Assembly (NCBI GenBank): GCA_002686835.1
Contig: NYYP01000002.1
Span: 102,685 to 151,890 of the forward strand
Length of the DNA: 49,206 nt
Source: Opitutia bacterium
Lineage (GTDB): Bacteria > Verrucomicrobiota > Verrucomicrobiia > Opitutales > Seribacteraceae
Direction: 5' to 3'
The notes under the pieces are model-generated. The model had not been told where the DNA came from, made no database searches, and saw nothing but the letters and a program-made list of their open reading frames with translations. Below are positions 25,660-35,029 of this stretch, piece after piece. The translations under genes were made by a program, and so were the position numbers. Each line of letters begins with the position of its first letter. Within the stretch, counting starts at the first letter, position 1.

Positions 25660-27141
25660 ATGGGTAAACCAACTGGATTTTTAGAGAACGAACGAAAAGC
25701 GATTCCCGATCGCAAGCCACTGGAGCGAATCAAGGATTGGAAGGAAATTCACGAACCATTCGATCCCGAGCAAATCCGCCAGCAGGGTGCAAGGTGTATG
25801 GATTGTGGCACTCCTTATTGCCACACGGGTATGACTATAAGCAACATGGCGAGTGGTTGTCCAATCAACAACCTTATCCCAGAGTGGAATGACCTGGTAT
25901 ACCAAGGTAAATGGAAAGATGCCCTGGAACGGCTGCACAAGACCAATAATTTTCCAGAATTTACAGGAAGGGTTTGTCCTGCACCCTGTGAAGGCTCTTG
26001 CGTTTTAGGCGTTATCGAACCTCCCGTTACCATCAAAAGCATTGAGTGCTCAATCATTGACAAGGGATTTGAAGAAGGATGGGTCAAACCCAATCCGCCT
26101 ACGAGCAGAACTGGTAAAAAAGTAGCAGTTGTTGGTTCTGGTCCCGCTGGACTTGCCGCTGCTGACCAGCTCAACAAAGCAGGACACTCCGTTGTTGTTT
26201 ACGAACGGGCGGATCGTATAGGTGGACTTCTTTTGTACGGTATTCCAAATATGAAGTTGGAGAAAGAAATCGTTCAGAGAAGGGTAGATTTAATGGCTGC
26301 AGAAGGTGTTGAGTTTATTGTTTCAACTGAAATTGGAAAAGACCTCCCAGCGAAGAAATTAGTGGAAGAGTTTGATTCGGTGATTCTTTGTTGTGGAGCC
26401 ACCAAACCCAGGGATTTGCCGATTGAAGGGCGGGACCTCAAGGGCGTTCACTTCGCAATGGAATTTTTGACAATTAATACCCAAGGCTTACTTGAGTTAA
26501 AGGATGTAACCGCTTTTGAAACTGCTGCAAAAAATAAGCATGTTGTTGTGATCGGCGGGGGAGACACGGGTACAGATTGCGTAGGCACTTCTGTTCGTCA
26601 TGGCTGTTCAAGTGTTACCCAGCTTGAAATTATGCCTCGACCTCCTGAAGAAAGAGCTGCTGACAATCCTTGGCCAGAATGGCCTAAGGTTTACAAACTC
26701 GATTACGGGCAGGAAGAAGCCAAGGAGGTATTTGGTGAGGATCCCCGCAAATACCTTACCATGACTAAAAGATTTATCGGCGATGATGCTGGTAATCTCA
26801 AAAGCATCGAGATTTGTGATATCGAATGGCAGGAGAAGGATGGTAGATACTCTCCCGTTGAAGTAGAAGACAGTCAAAGAGAAATACAGGCTCAATCGGC
26901 CTTTCTTGCAATGGGTTTTTTAGGTCCTGAAGATACTATCGCCGAAGAGCTTGGTTTAGAGCGAGATTCCAGATCCAATATTCAAGCTGAGTATGGTAGA
27001 TTTTCAACCAATATTGAAGGGGTATTTGCAGCGGGAGATGTAAGACGAGGCCAATCATTGGTGGTTTGGGCGATTAATGAGGGTCGTGCTGCTGCCCGAG
27101 AATGCGATCGTTTTCTCATGGGTGAGACATCTCTTCCTTAA
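25660..27141 (+). CDS. gltD: Glutamate synthase, small (beta) subunit
   Basis: FAD- and Fe-S-containing subunit that takes electrons from NADPH for GltB. The 493 residues show the N-terminal cysteine region ([10 protein letters not shown]... and [12 protein letters not shown]), the FAD dinucleotide fold [13 protein letters not shown] (about 152-164), the NAD(P)H fold [13 protein letters not shown] (about 303-315) and the closing FAD motif [17 protein letters not shown]. Full length and adjacent to gltB, so the bacterial NADPH-type glutamate synthase is complete. Confidence 0.98.
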   Translation: MGKPTGFLENERKAIPDRKPLERIKDWKEIHEPFDPEQIRQQGARCMDCGTPYCHTGMTISNMASGCPINNLIPEWNDLVYQGKWKDALERLHKTNNFPEFTGRVCPAPCEGSCVLGVIEPPVTIKSIECSIIDKGFEEGWVKPNPPTSRTGKKVAVVGSGPAGLAAADQLNKAGHSVVVYERADRIGGLLLYGIPNMKLEKEIVQRRVDLMAAEGVEFIVSTEIGKDLPAKKLVEEFDSVILCCGATKPRDLPIEGRDLKGVHFAMEFLTINTQGLLELKDVTAFETAAKNKHVVVIGGGDTGTDCVGTSVRHGCSSVTQLEIMPRPPEERAADNPWPEWPKVYKLDYGQEEAKEVFGEDPRKYLTMTKRFIGDDAGNLKSIEICDIEWQEKDGRYSPVEVEDSQREIQAQSAFLAMGFLGPEDTIAEELGLERDSRSNIQAEYGRFSTNIEGVFAAGDVRRGQSLVVWAINEGRAAARECDRFLMGETSLP

Positions 27142-27156
27142 TTTCTTTACCTGATT

Positions 27157-27753
27157 GTGCAGATTGTTTGCTTGGATCTTGAGGGGGTTTTGATACCCGA
27201 AATTTGGGTGGCTTTTGCGGAAAAAACCCAAGTAGAAGAATTAAAGCGGACAACAAGGGATGAGCCTGACTATCAGAAATTAATGGATTACAGGCTAAAT
27301 ATTCTTGATAAGCACGGTTTTAAACTACCTCAGATACAAGAAGTAATAGAAACATTGGAGCCTTTGTCTGGTGCCATCGATTTTGTTTCAAAACTGAGAG
27401 AATCCCACGAACTGATCATTCTTTCTGACACATTCAGGGAATTCGCAATGCCTTTGATGAGAAAGCTCGATTTCCCTACTTTGTTTTGTCATGAGCTCCA
27501 AATTGCAGAGGATGGAAAAATTCAAAAAGTTAAGATTCGTTTAGCTGATCACAAAAGAAAATCCGTTCAATACTTTCAAAAATTAAATTTTGAAGTTCTT
27601 GCAGCCGGTGATAGCTACAATGATATTGGGATGTTGCTGACCGCTAACCGCTGTACTTTTTTTAATCCGCCAGATTCCATTACTAATGAGTACCCGGATA
27701 TAAGAGTCTGCAAAACATATGATGATTTGTATTCATTTATAGTGGCTAAATGA
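27157..27753 (+). CDS. thrH: ThrH-type phosphoserine phosphatase/homoserine phosphotransferase
   Basis: HAD-superfamily enzyme of 198 residues. ThrH of Pseudomonas removes phosphate from phosphoserine and can transfer it to homoserine. The start of the protein is diagnostic (CLDLEGVLIPEIWVAFAEKT). Further HAD motifs are ILSDTFREF and AAGDSYNDIGML. The initiation codon is a GTG 15 bases after gltD, and the stop overlaps the next gene by four bases (ATGA), which places it within the gltBD transcript. The link fits amino acid metabolism, since serine synthesis uses glutamate as amino donor. Confidence 0.92.
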   Translation: MQIVCLDLEGVLIPEIWVAFAEKTQVEELKRTTRDEPDYQKLMDYRLNILDKHGFKLPQIQEVIETLEPLSGAIDFVSKLRESHELIILSDTFREFAMPLMRKLDFPTLFCHELQIAEDGKIQKVKIRLADHKRKSVQYFQKLNFEVLAAGDSYNDIGMLLTANRCTFFNPPDSITNEYPDIRVCKTYDDLYSFIVAK

Positions 27754-28295
27754 TCGAAATTATAGTTGGCACAAATCGAAGAGGCAGCTTGTCTCAAGTT
27801 CTCGGAAAGTGCCTGTTAGATAAGTATCTCGAGCTGTCTGTGGAAGCTCAACTGATGAGCTTGCAGGACTTACCCCCTGAAACATTTACTCCGGATGCCT
27901 ACCATGACAAACCCGTAAAAGTAATAGAATTTACACAAAGAGTTCAAAGTTCAAAGGGTTTAGTGATTATTACCCCAGAATACAATGGAAGTATGCCAGG
28001 GGCTCTAAAACTTTTCATTGATTTACTTCCCTTTCCTGAGAGTTTTGAAAACCGGCCCGTATGTTATGTAGGCGTGGCAGCTGGACAATTTGGTGGACTT
28101 CGACCAGTCGAGCATGCGATGCAAGTTTTTGGTTACAGGAATGCTTATAATTATCCCAAGAGAGTGTTTCTGGCTGACTCTTATAGGGTAATTGACCCTG
28201 CAAAAGGCATTACCGATGAGGAAATTTCCTCTCGTTTATCAGAACAAGCAAAAGGATTTATTCAGTTCTGTAATTCCTTAAAAAATAGAGATTAG
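27750..28295 (+). CDS. NADPH-dependent FMN reductase family protein
   Basis: Flavodoxin-like oxidoreductase of 181 residues. The phosphate-binding start VGTNRRGSLSQVLGK and the central ITPEYNGSMPGALKLFIDLL are hallmarks of the ArsH/ChrR/SsuE-like FMN reductase family. It probably reduces FMN or quinones with NAD(P)H. Its ATG overlaps the thrH stop, indicating translational coupling. Substrate and physiological role are not readable from sequence. Confidence 0.9.
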   Translation: MIEIIVGTNRRGSLSQVLGKCLLDKYLELSVEAQLMSLQDLPPETFTPDAYHDKPVKVIEFTQRVQSSKGLVIITPEYNGSMPGALKLFIDLLPFPESFENRPVCYVGVAAGQFGGLRPVEHAMQVFGYRNAYNYPKRVFLADSYRVIDPAKGITDEEISSRLSEQAKGFIQFCNSLKNRD

Positions 28296-28312
28296 AGTAA
28301 GAACTTAATTAA

Positions 28313-29350
28313 ATGTCTTCAGCTGATTTGTCCGTCGTTGCTACCCATGCTTGTGGATGGCCCAATCTGACAAAACTTTTGAATGGAGATTTAGTTTGCG
28401 TATATTTTAATGCCCCGAGCCATGGCCAGATGGAGGGTGATCTTATTTGCTCTATAAAGAAGAGCTCTTCGTCGAGGTGGCAAAAATTGTCTGTGGTTTC
28501 CCGCAGGCCACCGAGAGGAAACCGTATGCACCTGGCGGTAGGAACTGCCAATAATGGAGATATTCTTTGTTTTAGCAGTGGATTTATATTAGAGAATAAA
28601 AAATTTGTTGGTTTTGCCGGTCATTGGTTATCTCGATCTTCTGATGGCGGTTTATCCTGGAAAGAAGATAAAGAACCATCTATTCCTCCCAAACTTCGCC
28701 AAAGTATACCATATGGACGAATTGTATGCATGAATGATAACACTTTGGTATATTCTTGTTATCGTAGTCAGGGTCGAGGAAACCCTTCAGAATCATGGGT
28801 ATGTTTTTCCGAGGATGACGGAAAATCTTGGGATCGATATTACAAACTTGGGAAAAACGATTCCAATGAAGTTGCCCTTTGTCCAGCTGGTGATGGCAGA
28901 TTACTGGGGGCAGCAAGAACCCACATAGATCACCATATAAAAATTTGTGAATTCTCCCTCAATTCAAAAAAGTGGCAGGATAAATCAGCGGTTACTCTTC
29001 CCATGCAGCATCCTGGAGATTTAATTCAAATTGGATCAAGATCCCTATTACTGACTTATGGTTTGAGAAATCGTGGATTGATGGGCTTTGCTGCTCGTTT
29101 GAGCTTGGATGATGGAAAAACATGGCTTCCACCATGGACTCTCCATCAGTGTGGCGATAAAGCATTTGACCTGGGTTATCCATCTTCTGTGTGCTTGGAC
29201 AAAAAAGGAAATATGATGACGGCATTCTACACTGACTACGAACCAACTTTTAAATGCAATGCCGCTAAATATCGAGTTTTAGTAAAGCGGTGGAATATCT
29301 TCGATTGGATGAATGATAAAAATCAGCAATTGGTTTTATCAGGGATGTAA
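28313..29350 (+). CDS. Asp-box (BNR) sialidase-like propeller protein
   Basis: The 345 residues carry three clear Asp boxes, SSDGGLSW (109-116), SEDDGKSW (166-173) and SLDDGKTW (264-271), the turn motif of six-bladed sialidase-type propellers. I do not see the full arginine triad and FRIP motif needed for a confident exo-sialidase call, and there is no signal peptide, so the protein appears cytoplasmic. It could be a glycoside hydrolase on an imported sugar or a non-enzymatic propeller. It follows the FMN reductase by 17 bases and converges on the remodelled sulfatase gene across a strong hairpin. Confidence 0.82.
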   Translation: MSSADLSVVATHACGWPNLTKLLNGDLVCVYFNAPSHGQMEGDLICSIKKSSSSRWQKLSVVSRRPPRGNRMHLAVGTANNGDILCFSSGFILENKKFVGFAGHWLSRSSDGGLSWKEDKEPSIPPKLRQSIPYGRIVCMNDNTLVYSCYRSQGRGNPSESWVCFSEDDGKSWDRYYKLGKNDSNEVALCPAGDGRLLGAARTHIDHHIKICEFSLNSKKWQDKSAVTLPMQHPGDLIQIGSRSLLLTYGLRNRGLMGFAARLSLDDGKTWLPPWTLHQCGDKAFDLGYPSSVCLDKKGNMMTAFYTDYEPTFKCNAAKYRVLVKRWNIFDWMNDKNQQLVLSGM

Positions 29351-29351
29351 A

Positions 29352-29397
29352 ATCGCTTGAGGTTTCTCCAGAAAAAGCACACTTTTTCTGGAGCGAT
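29352..29397. terminator. Bidirectional terminator hairpin
   Basis: A perfect 12-base stem (CTCCAGAAAAAG at 29366-29377, loop CACA, CTTTTTCTGGAG at 29382-29393) lies between two convergent genes. Flanking ATCGC (29352-29356) and GCGAT (29393-29397) can extend or compete with it. T-runs fall within the stem, not after it, so intrinsic termination is likely but not classical. Confidence 0.65.
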
Positions 29398-29409
29398 AGC
29401 CAAAAAACA

Positions 29410-30990
29410 TTAGCGACTTCTTTGTTCCGGGCTTCTCTGTTTTCTTTTCCAAGCTTCGGAAAAAACCTTTTTGTATACTTGGCTTTTGGCAAGTTTGGCA
29501 GATTGATTCAGCAGTTCTTTATATTTTTCTATCAAATCTTGATGTATATTTTGCCGGTAAAGATTTTCCTCCTCACCGGGATCCCTTGATAGATCGTAGA
29601 ACTCCCACTCATCAAAAGGGAAGTAATGAATAATTTTATATTTCCCTTTCCGTAGTCCATGATGCGAACAAACCCTGTAATTGTCCCGATCACTGTCTTT
29701 TACAAAGTAGAGTTCTTTGCTTGTAAGTGCTGAATAATTAGAGTCGGGGTTTTGTTTATTTAGAGCAATGGCTTCAGTCGTCCCCAACTCTTTTAAAAGA
29801 TTATACATATCAATATCTAAAAAGAGTTCATCTTGATTTAATTTGGGAAATTGTGCTCCATTAAAGCTGGCAAGGACTAAAGGAACTCTAGTACTTGGTT
29901 CGTACATCCATTCGCTACCGAACCAACCAAATTCCCCAGTGAACCTGCCTCTTTCAGAGGTGTAAACAAAATTAAGACCTCGATCTGATTCCAAGTTTAT
30001 GGATTCTACCAAACGGCCAATGTTTTCATCCATAGCGAGTAGACATCGCAGATAATTTTTAATGAATCTTTGAAATTTCCAGATAGCTAGAGACTGTTCA
30101 TTTGGCGATTCCCGGGCAAAAGCTTCATTTTGTGCTTTCCATGAAAGTACCCATGCAGATTTCTGTTCATCGTTCATGGAGTTGAGATTTTTTTCGAGAA
30201 TTGAGGACCCATCGGTTGATTTATTGATATCTGGCAGACTCTGAAAAAAAAGATCGTCTATAAGATCGAGATCTTGGGCTATATTCATACGCTGGTACTT
30301 ATTTGCGGGTGCTCGTTGTGCAAAATCAGTAAAAAAGTTATCAGGAGCCTCGAACCACTCTTCGTTATAATTTTTAATCATACGAACAGGCGGAATCCAC
30401 GGTCTTCTCGTTGAAGGATATGATACAATCATAAAAAAGGGCTTTTCGGAATTGCCTTCTTGGCGAATCCATCGAATGGCAAGATCGGTTATGATATCAG
30501 TCGAATGGCCTTCAATTACAGAATTACCCCAATTATGCTTAACCTTTGGATTAAAAAGGACATCTGGGTCTTCAAGAATATGCCAATAATCAAAGCCATA
30601 GAATTTGGGTTTATCTTCCCAAGTCCAAGTTCCGATAAATGCGGTTTTGTAACCAAGTGCATCGAATGAATGTCCTATAAATTTGGAATGGTCAAAAGTT
30701 TCTAAATTAGAGTTTTTAACTAAACCCGTAAGGAGAGAAAAAGCAGTATTTTCAGTGACTGCACTTGTGCAGTATGCATTTGGATGAAGGTAACCCAATT
30801 TTGCGATGCCACTTAAATGGGGTGTTGGATTAATGGACGAACCTAATTTATCCAGGGAGTCAAAAAGATGTGCTGCATGATCTTCCGATAGACAAACCAA
30901 TAGATTCGGCTGGTTTTCTTTTGTTTGTGCATTCGTTGGTTGAAGCATCCAGAAAAACAAAAAAATCCATGGAATGGAAAGATGGTACAT
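29410..30990 (-). CDS. Sulfatase-fold protein with remodelled active site
   Basis: A secreted protein (signal peptide about 1-22) of 526 residues with the overall sulfatase/alkaline-phosphatase-superfamily layout. Nearly every sulfatase catalytic motif is changed. Aligned to the two intact sulfatases in this window, the formylglycine site SAV-C-x-P-S-R reads SAV-T79-E-N-T-A83, so Cys becomes Thr and Arg becomes Ala. ADD becomes SED (35-37), GKWH becomes GTWT, SDNG becomes SERG (about 345-348), and the GK loop becomes GS. YEPSTRVPL and the C-terminal DLSRDPGEEENLY tail remain. It may be a catalytically inactive paralogue. Alternatively it may use Thr79, as phosphodiesterases and phosphoethanolamine transferases of the superfamily do. 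Confidence 0.85.
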   Translation of the reverse strand: MYHLSIPWIFLFFWMLQPTNAQTKENQPNLLVCLSEDHAAHLFDSLDKLGSSINPTPHLSGIAKLGYLHPNAYCTSAVTENTAFSLLTGLVKNSNLETFDHSKFIGHSFDALGYKTAFIGTWTWEDKPKFYGFDYWHILEDPDVLFNPKVKHNWGNSVIEGHSTDIITDLAIRWIRQEGNSEKPFFMIVSYPSTRRPWIPPVRMIKNYNEEWFEAPDNFFTDFAQRAPANKYQRMNIAQDLDLIDDLFFQSLPDINKSTDGSSILEKNLNSMNDEQKSAWVLSWKAQNEAFARESPNEQSLAIWKFQRFIKNYLRCLLAMDENIGRLVESINLESDRGLNFVYTSERGRFTGEFGWFGSEWMYEPSTRVPLVLASFNGAQFPKLNQDELFLDIDMYNLLKELGTTEAIALNKQNPDSNYSALTSKELYFVKDSDRDNYRVCSHHGLRKGKYKIIHYFPFDEWEFYDLSRDPGEEENLYRQNIHQDLIEKYKELLNQSAKLAKSQVYKKVFSEAWKRKQRSPEQRSR

Positions 30991-31123
30991 AGGCCCACTT
31001 TTGGTAATGAATTTTAAATTGGCGAATCTTTTTGAAGCACTTTTTTAACTTACACACGACAATCGAAAATGAACAAAACATCTGCTTGTGTGTAGAGTAC
31101 ATTCTAATTATAAAAAAGCTACC

Positions 31124-32968
31124 ATGTGTGGAATTGTAGGATATTTAGGCAAGGGTATTGCACAAGAACCTCTTATTGATGGATTGCGTCGCTTGGAGTA
31201 TCGTGGATATGACTCAGCGGGTGTGGCGTTTCATGACGGTAATTGCTTTTCCCTGGCCCGCAAGACTGGACGGGTTGAAAATTTAGCTAAGTCATTGAAG
31301 GCCGAATGCAGCCATTCGTCATTAGGCATAGCGCACACAAGGTGGGCTACCCATGGTGCGGTTACTGTATCCAATACCCACCCACATCTTAGCCACAATA
31401 AAAAATTTGCGTTGGTTCATAATGGTGTGATCGAGAATTTTTCCTCCCTCAAAAATTTTCTTCTCAAAGAAGGGGTACAATTCTCTTCCGATACCGATTC
31501 CGAAGTGCTCTGCAACTTAATTGCCTATCACTATGAACAATTGCCTGCGAGTGAGGACCGTTTTATTGATGCAGTAAGTACAGCTCTGGGAAAGTCACGC
31601 GGTGCTTATGGTATTGCGGTAATGTGCATTGATTATCCGGATATGATGGTTGGTGCCCGGCGCGGTTCTCCCTTAGTTGTTGGAATTGGAGAGGATGCCA
31701 ATTATATTGCAAGTGACGCCTCAGCCTTTGTGGGCAGGGCCAAACAGGCTGTTTTTCTTAAAGATGGAGAATTAGCTATTTTGCAAGATGGCGAATTCCG
31801 AATTACCAATCAGGAAGGACATGATGCAGAACCAGTCGCTCAGCCATTGGATCAAACTCTTGAAGAGGTAGAGCTTGGAGATTTTGGTTCTTACATGGAG
31901 AAAGAAATTTATGAGCAACCAACAGCATTGAGTAACACACTTCGCGGGCGCTTTGGGGATGACGGGACTACCGCAAAGTTGGGTGGATTACAGGGGCACG
32001 AGGATGAGCTTAGGAATGTTGATCGTATCATTTTTGTTGCCTGTGGGACTGCCCGACACGCCTGTATGGTCGCAGAATATTTAATCGAGAAATTAGCTCG
32101 TGTGCCCGTCGAAGTAGAGCATGCTTCCGAATTTCGTTACCGTAATTCGCCCAAATCCGGTCGCTCTTTAGTAATCGCAGTCAGTCAATCGGGAGAAACC
32201 TTAGATACCTTGGAAGCTGTCCGGGAAGCCAAGACAAAAGGGTTACTCACCCTTGGTATTACCAATGTGGTTGGTTCTTCGCTTGCTAGGGAGACAGATG
32301 GTGGAGTTTACCAACGAGTAGGCCCAGAAATTGGTGTAGCATCAACGAAAGCCTTTTCTTCGCAGGTATGCTTATGCGCGATGCTCGGATTAGCTCTTGG
32401 CAGAATGCGTGATTTATCTCCCACGGATGGGGCAAATCTTGTGGACGCTTTGCAAACTATGCCAGATTTAGTAGCAGAAATCCTGCAGAAAGGAGAACAG
32501 GTAAGAGAGCTTGCGATCAAATATGCCAATGCAGAGCACTTACTTTTTCTTGGGCGACAAAGCCTTTACCCGGTTGCCTTGGAGGGAGCTCTCAAACTTA
32601 AAGAAATTTCCTACGCTCACGCAGAGGGATATCCTGCAGCTGAGCTTAAACACGGTCCGATTGCTTTGATTAATCCTGAATGTCCTTCTATTTTTTTGGT
32701 TGAAGGGACAAAGCTTTCAGCCAAGACAATTGCCAATATGCAGGAAGTGAAAGCTCGCAATGGACCCGTTATTGCGTTTGCTCCAGAGAATGTAGAAATA
32801 CCGGATGGTGCTGTGGATGATATTTTTCGGCTGCCCGTTGCTCATGAAGTTGTCCGGCCAATTTTAGCGAATTTACCCTTGCAGTTATTCGCTTATCATT
32901 TTGCCCGCTTGCGCGGGTTGGATGTGGATAAACCCAGAAATTTAGCTAAATCCGTTACCGTAGAATAG
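31124..32968 (+). CDS. glmS: Glutamine-fructose-6-phosphate aminotransferase (isomerizing)
   Basis: Makes glucosamine 6-phosphate, the entry to UDP-GlcNAc, peptidoglycan and lipopolysaccharide. I set the start at the ATG of MCGIVGYLG because the Cys after Met is the obligatory N-terminal nucleophile; an upstream GTG at 31088 would bury it. The 614-residue enzyme has the class II glutaminase (about 2-220, including THTRWATHG), two SIS sugar-isomerase domains (about 290-430 and 460-600; SQSGETLDTLEA, ISYAHAEGYPAAELKHGP) and the canonical C-terminal NLAKSVTVE. No glmS ribozyme is recognised upstream, where only about 130 bases separate it from the divergent sulfatase-like gene. Confidence 0.97.
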   Translation: MCGIVGYLGKGIAQEPLIDGLRRLEYRGYDSAGVAFHDGNCFSLARKTGRVENLAKSLKAECSHSSLGIAHTRWATHGAVTVSNTHPHLSHNKKFALVHNGVIENFSSLKNFLLKEGVQFSSDTDSEVLCNLIAYHYEQLPASEDRFIDAVSTALGKSRGAYGIAVMCIDYPDMMVGARRGSPLVVGIGEDANYIASDASAFVGRAKQAVFLKDGELAILQDGEFRITNQEGHDAEPVAQPLDQTLEEVELGDFGSYMEKEIYEQPTALSNTLRGRFGDDGTTAKLGGLQGHEDELRNVDRIIFVACGTARHACMVAEYLIEKLARVPVEVEHASEFRYRNSPKSGRSLVIAVSQSGETLDTLEAVREAKTKGLLTLGITNVVGSSLARETDGGVYQRVGPEIGVASTKAFSSQVCLCAMLGLALGRMRDLSPTDGANLVDALQTMPDLVAEILQKGEQVRELAIKYANAEHLLFLGRQSLYPVALEGALKLKEISYAHAEGYPAAELKHGPIALINPECPSIFLVEGTKLSAKTIANMQEVKARNGPVIAFAPENVEIPDGAVDDIFRLPVAHEVVRPILANLPLQLFAYHFARLRGLDVDKPRNLAKSVTVE

Positions 32969-32989
32969 CTCTTCCAAGCGAAGCACAAT

Positions 32990-33820
32990 TTACATTGCCT
33001 CCTCTATTTTGCTAATTGCCTCCAGTGCTCCAATCGGCATAGAAATTACGCCTGTGGGACTTTGGCTATCTCTGGGGTTCACTCGAATCATATTACAATT
33101 AAATTCCTTCCAAGTACTTTCGCAAAAGAAGCGTACTGTGGGCACATGCAGTCCGGCACCAATTTCCATGATAAGAAGGTTTTCCGTTCCATGCTTCTGT
33201 AACCATTGGTCTAGCTGTTTTTCTTGTATCGAATGTATCCTGCAATCCCAGTAGAAATCTGAAAACATTAGGATGTTTGGCCGGGTGAGGCTTTCACATC
33301 TTGGACATTTTGGCATGGGTGATAAGCAAGTAAGTGTATCAGAACAAATTTCGAAAGTATGATCTTTTGTATCATTAGAATTCCATACCGGTTGCCCACA
33401 ATTCTTTAGGCATTGCAATCTCATTAATGAACCATGGCATTCTAAAATTTCTTGATCCCAGCCAGATTTGACAAAGTGCCCGTCGACATTGGATGTAAAA
33501 ACAAAGCTGGGAATTTTAAACTTTTTTACCCAGTTATTTAAAATCCTGTAACCCACATGGGGATTAGTTGATTGGTAGAGATTATATCGATGACCATAAA
33601 AGCCCCATGCTAATTCTGGATTTTCGGAAAACCATCTTGGGTTCGCCATTTCTTCAAAACTAATGCCCAGTTTGCTTAGCGGAGGATATGCCCGCCAAAA
33701 CCCGTCTTTCCCTCTGAAATCAGGTAGGCCAGAATCTACTCCCATGCCTGCACCCGCACCAACCAGCAATCCACTACAGTTATGGATTAGTTCAGTGATT
33801 TTACAAAGTTCGTAGGACAT
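32990..33820 (-). CDS. Sir2-family NAD-dependent deacylase, divergent
   Basis: The 276-residue sirtuin has the NAD loop GAGAGMGVDSGLPDFRG (21-37), the catalytic His129 in ECHGS and four possible zinc cysteines (137, 141, 172, 175). The usual TQNxDGLH motif reads TSNVDGHF (109-116), a variant I recall from a bacterial subgroup also marked by GVDSGLPDFRG and FWRAYPPL. The Asn and Asp are kept, so activity is plausible: deacylation of lysines or a related NAD-consuming reaction. It converges on glmS with 21 bases between and has no other obvious functional neighbour. Confidence 0.9.
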   Translation of the reverse strand: MSYELCKITELIHNCSGLLVGAGAGMGVDSGLPDFRGKDGFWRAYPPLSKLGISFEEMANPRWFSENPELAWGFYGHRYNLYQSTNPHVGYRILNNWVKKFKIPSFVFTSNVDGHFVKSGWDQEILECHGSLMRLQCLKNCGQPVWNSNDTKDHTFEICSDTLTCLSPMPKCPRCESLTRPNILMFSDFYWDCRIHSIQEKQLDQWLQKHGTENLLIMEIGAGLHVPTVRFFCESTWKEFNCNMIRVNPRDSQSPTGVISMPIGALEAISKIEEAM

Positions 33821-33924
33821 TCCTCAAAAATAATTTTAGTTCAAATGATCACTTTTGTTTTGAAGCTTCGTACATCAACCTCTTTCTTTTTATATTTTTT
33901 AGTCATTACTTTTTTAAACTTTGA

Positions 33925-34875
33925 ATGGAACACTCTATAAAACTTTTTGCGGGCATGCTCTTGTTGCTTACAGGATGTGTTCCGTTTACTGATTTCCAGA
34001 CTGAAAAAAAGGGCCCCGTCCAAGTAGTTGTACAGGACCATGAACCTTCATCTAAGTTAACTTCCAAATTTTGGCTAAACGGGGGTGTTTTTTCGATATC
34101 GAATGATGGGGTAATTTATTTCGTTGATCCTATCGATAACTCCATAGTCAACAAAGCAAGTGTAACGAATTACAAAATAATTGATAGATTTATTGATCTC
34201 AAGGAGTGGTTGAAGCCCGACAGTTCAGGCAAATTACGCATTGATGACATTTGGGTGGATCACGAGGGCAGGTTGATTTTGGCGGAGTCATTTACCGGCA
34301 AAATTCTCAGGATCTCCCAAGATGCCAGAAAACTTGAGAACCTGGCAGACTCTTATGATGGGTATCGTTTTTCTGAAATTCAAGGATTGATAGGTTCCGG
34401 AACAGGCGAAATTTTTGTAGGATCCCCCAATTCAGCAACGATCTATAAACTTGATTCTCAGGCAGGTAAGTTGCAGGTTCTCAATGAAGACCTTGTTCGT
34501 CCTAACGACTTTATTTTCAATGACGCAGGCAATCGATTATTGGTTGCAGAATCAAACCCCAACCGAGTTATTGTTTACAACCTAAACGATTCAACAGAAT
34601 CAATGATAAAGAGTTGGGATTTAATTAAATTTGCAAAATTTCGGGAAAGACCAGTTTCCATGGATACGATCGATCCACAGGGTGACTCCCTTGTGGTAAT
34701 TAGTGGTCGAGGTAAAAAGTTGCAGATTTTTGATCTCACCCTTGGCAAATTGATAAATCAAACTGATCTTCCCTTTCCTTGCTTTAGGATAAGAGCACAT
34801 AAAGGGTGGATTTACTTGCAAGCTCGTAAAGGAATTATCCGCAGGAAGATTCCGGACTCTGTGACTTTCAAATAA
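33925..34875 (+). CDS. Lipoprotein with NHL/SMP-30-like beta propeller
   Basis: The 316-residue protein begins with a clear lipoprotein signal, LLLLTGC with lipidated Cys18. The rest is repeated beta-strand blades resembling NHL or SMP-30 propellers: DDIWVDHEGRLILAESFTGK, GLIGSGTGEIFVGSPNS, NDAGNRLLVAESNPNRVIVY. Probably an envelope-anchored binding or hydrolase-like propeller; the ligand cannot be inferred. It is divergent from the sirtuin and lies about 150 bases upstream of the JetA gene, too far to assume one transcript. Confidence 0.78.
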   Translation: MEHSIKLFAGMLLLLTGCVPFTDFQTEKKGPVQVVVQDHEPSSKLTSKFWLNGGVFSISNDGVIYFVDPIDNSIVNKASVTNYKIIDRFIDLKEWLKPDSSGKLRIDDIWVDHEGRLILAESFTGKILRISQDARKLENLADSYDGYRFSEIQGLIGSGTGEIFVGSPNSATIYKLDSQAGKLQVLNEDLVRPNDFIFNDAGNRLLVAESNPNRVIVYNLNDSTESMIKSWDLIKFAKFRERPVSMDTIDPQGDSLVVISGRGKKLQIFDLTLGKLINQTDLPFPCFRIRAHKGWIYLQARKGIIRRKIPDSVTFK

Positions 34876-35029
34876 GAGGGAAGTAGAAGTATCAATTTAT
34901 ATTTCGAATGCTGGCTAATTTGAACTTAATTGGTTGAGTTTTTAACAACTTAAAATGGATGGGGATAACTTCTTTTTGACGTTCCCTAAATGCGTTTCAC
35001 AGTCATGTTTTAACTTCTGTCTTTAGCCA

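Noticed and set aside
30991-31123. glmS ribozyme or promoter upstream of glmS
   Set aside because: No glmS ribozyme core is recognisable, and known ones are mostly in Firmicutes. A TTGTGT-17-TATAAA arrangement (31086-31114) exists but would give an almost leaderless transcript, so it is not listed.
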